Origin: Oscarella lobularis
Lineage: Eukaryota > Porifera > Homoscleromorpha > Homosclerophorida > Oscarellidae
Direction of reading: 5' to 3'
NCBI RefSeq assembly: GCF_947507565.1
Contig: NC_089185.1
Span: forward strand, 806,001-870,000
Length of the DNA stretch: 64,000 nucleotides
How positions within the stretch are numbered: the stretch's first letter is position 1; each line of letters starts with the position of its first letter. Shown piece after piece: positions 54,892-64,000 of the stretch. The translations under genes and the position numbers were made by a program. The notes beneath the pieces were generated by a model, which was not told the DNA's origin, did not search any database, and worked only from the letters and a program-made list of their open reading frames with translations.

Positions 54892-57236
54892 TTAATCCCA
54901 CTCGTCCTCACTAACATTCGCACCCCCAGTTAAATCGGACGTCCCCGACGGATCGTCATCATCCACCTCGACCGCCACCCTACGAGCCAATATCGACGCC
55001 ACGTCGAGCGCACTAAACCCAGACGGTCCGAACGTCTTCTTCTTACTGCCAGCGGAAGACTGCCCCTTATGCTCGACCTTACGCAGTTCCTTACCGTGAC
55101 GTATAGCCGCCATCAAATCGATCCGATTCACCCCGACTCCCGCGGATCGGCTACCGCTCGCTCGGCTACCGCTCGCTCGATGCGCCAACGACCCGCCACT
55201 AAAACTCGTGACGCTCACCGTCTGAGTGCGCTGACGCGTGTACTCCTGCTTCTGCTGGACAACGGCGACGAGCGGCGGCGGCGACACGGGAGCCGTTTCG
55301 TCGATCTCGCACGATTCTCTATGCGAAACCGAAGACTTCTTCTGCGGCACGGCGTATGCGTCGACGTTAACTGATATCATCTGAGCGACGGGCGGTGGCG
55401 GCGGGGGAAAGTCCTCGCTGCCTTGACTTGAAGCCTTCCGTTGTTTCTTCTTTTTAGTGACGACGGCGTACTCCACCGGCGCAGCTGGCTGTTCACTTAC
55501 TTTGCGTTGTGCCGCCGCCAATTGNNNNNNNNNNNNNNNNNNNNNNNNNNNNNNNNNNNNNNNNNNNNNNNNNNNNNNNNNNNNNNNNNNNNNNNNNNNN
55601 NNNNNNNNNNNNNNNNNNNNNNNNNNNNNNNNNNNNNNNNNNNNNNNNNNNNNNNNNNNNNNNNNNNNNNNNNNNNNNNNNNNNNNNNNNNNNNNNNNNN
55701 NNNNNNNNNNNNNNNNNNNNNNNNCTAGGCACGGCGTATACGGCCTCAGACGCTGACGGCTGCGGCTGCGACGGTAGCGGCGGTGGAGGCGGCGGCGGAG
55801 GTGGAGGATCCGTAGGACCAGCTCCCTTTTCGCGCGAGATAGGCTCATACACAACCGTGTCTTTACTTGACACTGGTTGAGAGCCGGGACGCGGCTCTGA
55901 ATCGAACACGCCCGTTAGCGCTGGCCGATCTTTCGGTGCCGCGTTCCGATGCGACTTCTTGCGACTGAAGAGTCGCGAAAGGGTGCCGCCGCCGCCGAAC
56001 GATCGCTGCTTCTTTTTCTCTTTCAAACCGCTCGCGACGCTGAGAGTGCGATATTTGCCGTCTTCCAGCGACGGAAGATCGCTATCGCTACCCGTGTGAA
56101 AACCGGAATCGGCGCTCTTGGAATTGCGCGTTGACGACGACGGCGACGGCGACGACTGCTGCTGCGAGGAGAGTTCAATGCCTTGGCTTGCGTAGGTTCG
56201 CGTCTTGATGCGACGCACGTCCGTCTTCGACCACGTCTTAGAGAAATTCGAAAAACTCTTCGCCTTACGTTCACTCTAGAAAATAAACGAGCGCAATGAG
56301 TAATTTTTTTGACGTCACATTTCTCATCTCCCACATTCGTCTTTGTCTTTGTTCTTCGCGCCATCGCCTGTCGCTGGAGTTCGCCGCTGACCCACAGGTC
56401 GGCGAAGTATCCTGGATTCGTGTACTTCACCACGCAGTTGATTCCCTTTCCGTAGAAGACGTTGAATCGTTCTAAGCTCGGCGGCGGATCGATCTCGTCG
56501 AACGACTCCTTGATGATATGAGGACGTGCGTCAGCGTTGAAGAGCTGTTGAGAAGGCTTCTCTTGACTTGAAAAATGTTGAACGTTGAACAGCGACTCGA
56601 CATTCATCGCTGAGAAAATAAATGATAGTCAGCGGTTTTCGCAAATTAAAATTCGTTCACTTTGTACGTAATTAACAAATAGGTGCTAATCCGCGAAAAC
56701 GTTTACCGCGAAGGCGACAACGCCCACGTAAAACAACGCGCGCGCGCGCGCGCGCGGTCTTCCCCGACTCAAACGTTGGGAACGAAGCAACAATGGCTCC
56801 TTCCTCTCCCCCCCACGCCCCCACAAAGCCATAACATTACACAGCATGATCACACTGCGTGCGTCGCTTCCCCTTTAACAAAGTTTCAGTTCTCGATTCG
56901 TCGATTTCTCGCACGCGAAGCGAAAACAAATAGAAACTCTCGCAAATAGATACGCGCTCGCTCACCTTCTTCGCCGTCGAAATCGAGTTCGCCGAGATGA
57001 CAGCGCAATTCGCCGATTCGAAGGGCGAGATTATTCGTTCGTACGTTTATCGACTCCGCTTCCCACAGCAACTCGCTGAAAAGATCCTCGCAAAGGCGCG
57101 AGAGATCGGCGAGCTGGCGTATTACGCCGGCGAGCGAATTGGCGGCAACCGCTTCGAGTTCGTTGTGTCGTATGCGAGCGTCGAGCGGACGACGGCTCAC
57201 CGCGACCGGATTGACTTTTCGCTTTACGAGCGGCAT
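54892..57236 (-). CDS. WASF: WAVE/SCAR family actin regulator (WASF)
   Basis: A subunit of the WAVE regulatory complex that activates Arp2/3 downstream of Rac. The ATG at 57236 opens the N-terminal WAVE homology domain (MPLVKRKVNPVAVSRR; RHNELEAVAANSLAGVIRQL; LSRLCEDLFSELLWEAESI), continuing in the next exon with KPSQQLFNADARPHIIKESF, then KYTNPGYFADLWVSGELQR. A basic Ser-rich region and a proline-rich segment (several runs of 5-10 Pro) follow. The C-terminus has a WH2 motif (NRIDLMAAIRHGKELRKV), the connector (FSALDVASILARRVAVEVDD) and an acidic tail ending VSEDEWD, with the stop at 54892-54894. The proline-rich part is interrupted by a 200-N assembly gap, so its true length is unknown. Confidence 0.94.
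55525..55724. other. Assembly gap (200 N)
   Basis: Exactly 200 N, the usual placeholder for a gap of unknown size, inside the proline-rich exon of the WAVE gene. GC-rich CCX repeats border it on both sides, a likely reason for assembly failure. Confidence 1.
56737..56756. repeat. (CG)10 dinucleotide run in the first WAVE intron
   Basis: Ten CG dinucleotides in a row between the first and second WAVE coding exons. Such alternating CG favours Z-DNA and is quickly lost where CpG is methylated. Confidence 0.9.
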
Positions 57237-57599
57237 GCCGTCGGTTGGGCGGAGAGATCGTGACGCTTTTTTACACCGGACGTTTCGTTCAACGCCCCGG
57301 GGTCTCTCGCGACGTTCGCCAGTCGATCGGGAACGTTTGGGTGATGTTCGGATTAAAACGCGGTTTCGAGGCGACTGGACGCGGCGAATGGCACGGCGTT
57401 CTTTGTATGATCCTACTGCGGTGTCGAACGCAAGCTACTTCCGGCGAAAATGGGTCGTGCGCGTGCTCCGAGACGGGGCAAGTGCCCGGCTTTTCCGGAA
57501 GGTGGAACCACGTCCGGTTACTCTATTATAAACCAACATTGGAAGAAAAGACGTTAGACGATTTCTTCAGTAATTATAACAACAATGGAAGAAAAGACG
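57237..57599. other. Intergenic, WAVE upstream region
   Basis: About 360 bp between the WAVE start and the MAP7-like stop. Two ETS-type CCGGAAG cores occur (minus strand near 57430; plus strand near 57496). A plus-strand frame of about 125 codons runs through here but lacks any recognisable domain and ends in the 3' duplication, so I treat it as chance. Confidence 0.5.
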
Positions 57600-57625
57600 T
57601 TAGACGATTTCTTCAGTAATTATAA
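57540..57625. repeat. 40-bp direct duplication at the 3' end of the MAP7-like gene
   Basis: The stretch at 57540-57579 is repeated at 57586-57625 with no mismatch that I can see, period 46 bp. The copy at 57586-57625 contains the last eight codons and the stop of the MAP7-like gene; the other lies just downstream in its 3' UTR. Confidence 0.95.
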
Positions 57626-60600
57626 TGCTCTCGTTCACGTGACCGCTGTCGTTGGCGGAGAGAGGTAATGGCAAGGAATTTTCACTGATTGACTCCATTG
57701 ACTCGACGATATTCCACAGTGCTTGCTCCTGGGGACTGCATTCCCATCGTTCAATTTGATTCATTGCAACAAGTAAAGCCTCCAGATTTGACCATGCCAG
57801 TTCTTTCTGCTCTTCACTGCCAAACTTCTCAGTGTCCTCATGACTAACATCTCTTTTCTCGTCTGTCCTGATTTCCTTTTGCTCTATCTCTTCTTTGGAA
57901 GGAACTGGGCTGCTTTCTTCATCGCGTTTCAATTCAAACGTCGCGTTGACAGCATGTTCATCCGTATCCTTAGGAATCCCCTCATTGGGAACTTCTGACA
58001 CCAGTTCGATGTCTTCTTCTTCTTCTTCGTCAGTGAACGCACTAACGACGTACGTGTCTGAGTCAGGTTCTGTATACTGCGTCATGTCCACAATATTACC
58101 CTCATCATCCCCAACTGCTGGATCTTCGCTATTGACATCATCAAGAGGGGGCAATGATGATGGCAGCGGAGGTGGAGGAGATGTTTCTACGTCAAGCGGT
58201 CCAGAAGAGTCTTTCTCTTCTGCTTCAATACTTTTCAAAATAAACTGCTCCGGTTGAGTGCTATGGTCTTCCATTTCATAAGAAGACTCTGATTCGTTTC
58301 CAGCGGATCGGACGTCGTCATTGACAGCACGTTCAGACACGGACTCAACCGGAAATGATGCTAGAGGCACTGGCGGAGAACTTGATTCACTTTTATTGTC
58401 CTCACCATAGTCAATTTCTTCAGCTTCTACTGCTTCATTTTCGTGGTAAGACACTGTTGGCACAGGAGGTGGAGATGCTGCTGGCGGAGACCGCGGAGCT
58501 GCTGACGGCGAAACGTTTGACAACGAAAACGGTGAGGCGACAGACGGAGGAGCCGTTGATGGCGGAGACGGCGGGAGTTGCGACGGTGGAGACGGGGGTG
58601 GTTCTAACGGCGGAGACGGGGGTGGTTCCAACGGCGGAGACGGCGGCGGTTCTGATGGGAGAGGTGGAGGAGATTCTACTGGCGGCGACAATGGAAGTTC
58701 TGGTGAAAGAGATGGCGGAGATTCTGGTCGGACGGATAACGGAGGCTCTGATGGGGGAGACGTTGGACGTTCTGATGGGGGAGACGATGGACGTTCTGAT
58801 GGGGGAGACGGAGGTGGCTCTGATGGTAGAGATGGCGGAAGTTCTAGCGGGAGAGACGGCGAACGCTCTGATTGAGGAGATTCTGGTGGGAGGGATGACG
58901 GGGGTTCTGATGGAGGAGACGATGGACATTCTGGTGGAGGAGACGGAGGTGGTTCTGATGGTAGAGACGGCAGAAGATCTGATGACAGAATGAAGGGAGG
59001 CGTCTCTGGCGAGATTTCGTCTCTTTCGCGGTCTCTTTTGAAGAGTGAAATCTATGAAGGAAAGGCTACAAATCATCACGGTTACTTGGGAAATTTGCTC
59101 ACGAGAGATCTCCGCTTAGGACCCTTTGCTGAATTAGTCAAAGCGTTAGGAAGCGACGAGGCATCCGCTTCTTGCAGTTCGTTATTAACATGCTGATCAT
59201 CTGCGTCCTGAGGGCGAGACAAGACTAGGTCTGAACTAACCCCTGCACTTGCCATGGGACGCCTTTCTTCTTCTTTATCGTCATCAGGATCAGAGTTAGG
59301 AGCAGGTGTGCTTGCTTCTTTGTCTACCTCTGGTGGCAACGCGTCACTTGCGTTGTCGTCAGACGAAGTGACTTCAGTAGCTCCCTGAGGCAAACGTGAC
59401 GTCTTTTCTTCGACTTCCTGCTCCTCCGGCAATTCTGCAGTGCCCACGGACTTGAATGTTGTTTCATCAGCGTCAGACGTCTTCATCTCAACGTCAGCCT
59501 TTTTACCAACCTCGCTCGGCACCGTCGCCGCTGCTTTAGCTCGTGTCCGGTTCATAATGGCTTCAATTCTCTAAAAATACGCTGTTTTGAAAACGATATT
59601 GCAGCGACCGTGACAAAACCTTTTTCCTTTCGATTCGCTCCTCCTCTTCTTTTCTCTCCCGTTCCGCCTCCTCCTCTTCCCTGGCACGCTTTTCAGCCGC
59701 CTCTTTTGCTAGTCTTTCTCTTTCAATTCGCTGCTCTGCTTCTCTTTTCTCTTCCTCCTCTCTAGCACGCTTTTCAGCTGCCTCTATAGCCGCTCTTTCT
59801 CTTTCGATTCGCTGCTCTGCTTCTCTTTTCTCTTCCTCCTCTCTAGCACGCTTTTCAGCTGCCTCTATAGACGCTCTTTCTCTTTCGATTCGTTGCTCTG
59901 CCTCTTTTCTTTCGTCTTCCTCTCTGGCACGCTTTTCAGCCGCCTCTTTTGCTAGCCTTTCTCTCTCTTCTTTCTCCAGGGCTTGCTTCTCGGTCGCTTC
60001 TCTTTCAGACGATATATCACTAGAGCTTTCTTCTACAGTACCTGTCAACATCGTAGACTCTGAAGACGGTTCCTCATCTCCCAACGACTTCATGGGAACG
60101 CCAAACGTCTTCTTCTCCTCTGCAAGACTATCTTCATCCTCATGGCGAATATTCAGTTCAAGTTCAAGCTGACGAGTCACCTCAGCCTCGTCCCTAACAA
60201 ATTCCTCGTCACTGGTCGACAGCATCGGAGGAACGACGGCTTCATCACGCAACGCCGCAGGCACCGGTGCCACCGTCTGAGGAGGCGGCGACCTTGCGTT
60301 CCCATCGCTCCTCTTCAACAAGTCGGATACGTCGAACTCAGCCGCCTTCTTTCGCACGGGAATAGCCGATGCGCCGACGGCGCGTCGTGGAATCGACGAA
60401 GGCGAAGACACGCGTCGCGGTACGCCAGGCGACGATTTTGGCGATAAACCGGACTTTTTCGGCTTTGGAGGAATTTTACCTGTCGCTGTCGACGGCACTT
60501 TGGTTCGAGTTCGCACCAGATTCTGTTTTCTTTCTTGTTCCTCTTGGTTGAGTCGTTTGCGGCGCTCTTCGGCGGCGGCGCGACGTTCTGCTTCTCGTGC

Positions 60601-60910
60601 GCGCGACGCTTCGATTTGCTTGAGTCGTTCGGCTTGCATTTGACGTCGCAGTTGATCGGCGCGGTCTTGACGATCGGCTGTCGACGGACGAGCGCGCGTA
60701 GTCGATGAAACAGTGGCCGGCACGCTTGATTTCTTCGCGCGAGGAACGGCGCCAGAAGACGATTTAGCCACGGGCGGTTTGCTACCAGATTTGAGGGCTA
60801 CAGTGGAGAAGGTAATGCACGTCGTTTGTTCCATTCGCCGCGTTCTCTGATGAGACCTCACCTCGCCTGGCGCGAAAGTCCTCCAAAGACATCGTTTTAC
60901 TTTCGGCCAT
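57600..60910 (-). CDS. MAP7/ensconsin-like coiled-coil protein with proline-rich tail
   Basis: Probably a microtubule-associated protein related to MAP7, which recruits kinesin-1. The ATG at 60910 gives MAESKTMSLEDFRARR, spliced to ALKSGSKPPVAKSS. A first charged helix follows (RADQLRRQMQAERLKQIEAS; EERRKRLNQEEQERKQ), then a basic Ser/Pro region (SPKSSPGVPRRVSSPSSIPR). A long charged coil comes next with three near-identical units containing AEKRAREEEEKREAEQRIER. It ends, across an intron, in KKRIEAIMNRTRAK, which resembles the closing motif of the MAP7 domain. After an acidic linker, a 51-nt intron (GTGAGC...TCATAG, about 59051-59101) leads to a long exon with imperfect PPSEPPPSPP repeats and an acidic C-terminus ending ITEEIV. 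Stop is at 57600-57602. The family call rests on the coil plus RIEAIMNRTR; the tail is not recognised. Confidence 0.65.
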
Positions 60911-61161
60911 GGCTCTTTTTACGTTGGTTTGCTCGACGAAGGTTTTCTTTCGAAGGGAAGGGAACACGCATGCTTCGCATTCGTTACCATAGCGATTGAC
61001 GTCAGACTATTTCTTGTTGTCTTAGAAATTTCTAAAGCTTCGTTCAACGTCATGATCCTGAGAATAAAATACAAAAAAAACGATAAGTTTCAATCGTATT
61101 TTAAAACAGTAAACATCGAGTACAAACCAGTAAAATGTACAAGTACGTACAAAACAAATGC

Positions 61162-64000
61162 TTATTTCAATTCTGCTATTTTTATACCCAAATTGTGTAG
61201 GACATCAAAGATGCCTTCTTCTTGAAAATCTTCTTCATCTTCAACACACTGTGACATATTTGACTCTCTATCTGCATTCGTTGTAAGCTTTTCTTCAACA
61301 CTTTCCAAACGGGTTTTAATCGCTGAAAGTCGATTTTCTTTATCTTCAGTAGAGTGCGCCTTGAAGATGTCACGAGCACATTGAAAGTGTTTCATGGCAC
61401 ATTTCAAGACTTTCTTTCTAGGTCCAATTGTCTCATACCACAGACAACACAAGTCTCCAACCAAGTCACACGCTTTGGCTACCTTCTGGTGCTTCCCACT
61501 AAAAATGGCCAAGTGGCATTCAATGCAAACTCGCACCATTTGAAACGCTTTCTTCAGAGCGCTTCTTATGTCAGACTCTACGTCGTCACCCTGGTTCAAT
61601 TTTTCCAACAGTTTGACTTGGCGATGCCTAAGTCTGGCCACACTCCTGCAAACCCAAGCGTAGTAGCGATGAGAGTGGGTCATACTTTTTGAGATGTCTT
61701 CACATCGGTCTACTTCCTTGCTAAAAACTTCATAGGTAGCTGGCTCGTCTTCTTCTTTAGCACAACAAAGAGCAGACGCAATGCATTCATACGCCTGGAA
61801 CATTGAATGCCGATAGTCGCGCTGAGGTATGTATTTGATTGCTCTCGAGTAGAATTCGGAGCTTTCTTTATAATTTCCGAGACCCAAGTGAGCCCGTGCC
61901 TTGTTTGCAAAAAGAGAGGAGCGGCTCACGTTATCGTCATCGTACAAATCATGAGGATTTCCAATTTTATCAAGTTGGGTCTGAGCTAACGTAAATTCTC
62001 CTGCATCCAACAATACCTCTGCTTCTGCTTCAATCGTCTTATTCTTTTCAAATCCACACAGTTTAGAAGGATCTTTCCACGAATCCCAGATGGACTTGGC
62101 GGCATCAATTCTTTCCAAAGCAACGTTTAATTTGCTCAGACGACGTTCAACTGTTGTCAAATGAAGGTGTGCCATAGCTTTGTGGTACACAGAAGCTCGC
62201 GAGTCATTGAGGCACTTTTCAAGCAGCTCCTTTGCTGCGCGACTATCTCCTAGCAATGATTTCATACGTCCACATTCAAGGAGAAGATCTGCATCAAATA
62301 GTTTGAGTTTTTCCATGTGGTCTAAACATCGAAGAGCGTGGGGATACAAACTGCTGATCATTCCCCAGTTGTTATGTTTAATAAATGTTATCAGAAGTAC
62401 ATTGCAAAGAATAGCTACGTGCTCTTTTTTCTCTTTGGAACGCAGCCTTTGATACGCCGTCTTTGCGATCTCTTGGTGCATGACAATAAGTTTCTCACGC
62501 TCAAGCTTGACTAGTCGGTAGTCACTAAGCCGGTCAATCGCCAAGAAATAGGAAACTGCCTTGCTTGGACAGTTTGAAAGCTGCTCGCGTCTTTTCTTGG
62601 GACTCTGACTTTCGAGAGTTTCCTTGAAATGAAGATACTGAAATAGTTCAGTTGGAACGGAAGAAGAGTCACAAAAAGCAAGGAAGTTAATAACGTCTTT
62701 AATTGCTGGTAGAAACCGTTCAAAAACAGCCAAAATACCTTCCTTTGGAGAAATTTGACTACCAGCTAATTCATTCTTCAGCTCCTCTTGATATTCCGCT
62801 AAAGCAACAGTTTCTTCCTTTTTCAGAAACGATTTTACAACAGTTACAAAAAGAAGACTGCTGTCAACTTTCTTGGCAATCCATGTTGCTGCTTCTGCTT
62901 CTTCGCTGCGATTGCTAGCATCCTGATATTTGTAAGTCAACTGTTCATTTGGAAAACGCTCCTCACTCACTGATTGCTCATCATGATAATCCGTTCGAAT
63001 ATCAAGAAGACTTCTCATCACAATTTCATCCCTCAACTTATTAAGGTAATGAAATTCAAACTTTTTAAAATGCTCTAAATCATCCACCCTGTGCTTAGAC
63101 GTCACCAGTACGTTCAGGGAGGAACTGGCCTCATCGCTAAGCTTTGGTGGAAAGTTGGGAATGGCTGCCAACCTACTACCGTCTTTTAATCCATCAAAAA
63201 TAATAAGAAGTTTGCCGTTGCCTTCTTTTATGTACTCAATGATCCACTGACGACTCATTTCAAGCGCCTCGGGTAAAGTACTTCGCTGCGATCCGTCTTT
63301 TGAGGCTGCTGCTAACCCGCTAAGCCTGGAAAGTGACAAATGCAAGGCTTCCACACTTGATGCATCAATCCAAAGAAGATAATCGTAATTTGCCCAAATT
63401 CTGTCAAGAAGTGACAACACTAGACTGGTTTTACCCACTCCTTTCTCCCCAAAAACGTTCAAAAAGCCGTTGGCATTTAGTTTCCTCTCAACTTCCTGCA
63501 GATCTTCATCCCTGCCAATCAGCTTTTCCACATCTTTCTGTGGCAAAGAGAAATTAGATAAAAGAACGAACAACTTCTTCTCATCTGTGACGTCCATGTC
63601 AAAAAAACCTAGTAAAATTATTACTCCAATTACAGCCAAACTGCTGCTATTTATTTGATCAAGTCTTACGTTCCTGAAGAAAAGTTTCAAAAATTCTGGC
63701 AAAACCAGCGTTCTCAAGATCCTCCAAGCATTGCAGCAAGTACTTTGAATGACCCCATTTAATTAGAGCAGAGCAAAAGTCATTATCTGACAATTCAAAC
63801 GATGCACTAAGGCTCAGCAAATTTTTCAATTTTTTCTTGTCAACTTCAGATGACGGAATTAATGCCTTGATTGAATCAAGGGGCATCTGTCTGAAAGTCC
63901 ACTCCGTTGCTTTTGACTGAGCGAAGAAGCTTCTCGCGAAAGCTCTAGCGTCCAGTTCTTTGTTTTCTGGTGCACTAGAAAGCAGAGAAAGTAACTTCCG
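61162..64000 (-). CDS. STAND/NB-ARC-type NTPase with TPR repeats (5' part beyond window)
   Basis: A large signalling ATPase of the STAND class (the Apaf-1/NLR/plant R-protein type), often a sensor of cell damage or infection; the trigger is unknown. The coding frame is open at the right edge (RKLLSLLSSAPENKELDARA onward). A helical N-terminal segment of unknown type follows (KKKLKNLLSLSASFELSDND), then an intron (about 63604-63670) in phase with ERFFDMDVTDEKK. The NTPase has Walker A FGEKGVGKTSLVLSLL (about 63415-63460), Walker B GKLLIIFDGLKD (about 63190-63225), a sensor-like NVLVTSKHR, and a winged-helix-like INFLAFCDSSSVPTELFQYL. The C-terminal half is TPR-like (LLEKCLNDSRASVYHKAMAH; FANKARAHLGLGNYKESSEF). 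Stop is at 61162-61164. The exon from about 63600 to the stop is unbroken, unlike most neighbours. Confidence 0.82.

Noticed and set aside
57245-57619. 125-codon plus-strand frame upstream of WAVE
   Set aside because: Runs through the WAVE promoter and into the antisense of the MAP7-like 3' end, including the 40-bp duplication; no recognisable domain.

Overview
This is a gene-dense piece of an animal nuclear genome. Almost every gene has metazoan features: an EGF-receptor-like receptor tyrosine kinase, a Shank scaffold, a MEGF10/Draper-type engulfment receptor, two anoctamins, headcase, WAVE, taxilin, PIG-X and a MAP7-like protein. Introns are very short (about 50-100 nt, GT-AG with a pyrimidine tract), intergenic gaps are often only 60-250 bp, and coding DNA is GC-rich. 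This suits a compact early-branching animal such as a sponge. The species is an inference from gene content and style; nothing in the window proves it.

Layout. 1-12.6 kb, minus strand: receptor ectodomain (runs off the left edge), Shank, a sulfotransferase and mitochondrial ribosomal protein S9. 12.6-14.4 kb: mostly unassigned. 14.4-19.6 kb, minus: EMI/multi-EGF receptor with a tyrosine-rich tail. 20.5-29.2 kb, plus: two tandem anoctamin genes. 29.3-30.9 kb, minus: TTC4 co-chaperone. 30.9-41 kb is the accessory part: Helitron-like ends, about 7.5 kb of a 49-bp hairpin satellite, a CRE/E-box cluster and a 14-copy 81-bp tandem array. 41-54.7 kb: a methyltransferase, a possible micropeptide gene, headcase, CCT8, SYAP1, taxilin, METTL25B and PIG-X, many in tight divergent pairs. 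54.9-64 kb, minus: WAVE (interrupted by a 200-bp N gap), a MAP7-like protein with a long proline-rich tail, and a STAND NTPase cut by the right edge.

Most genes look like an ordinary mosaic of housekeeping and signalling loci rather than one pathway, though receptor, Shank, engulfment receptor and WAVE all touch membrane-to-actin signalling. I did not find a convincing new biochemical system. The most unusual material is the structured repeat DNA (49-bp palindromic satellite with large internal duplications, 81-bp array open in several frames), the possible Helitron context, a short near-perfect inverted repeat after taxilin, and the overlapping METTL25B/PIG-X start region. Exon structures were read by eye from splice signals and protein similarity from memory, so internal boundaries are approximate unless stated.
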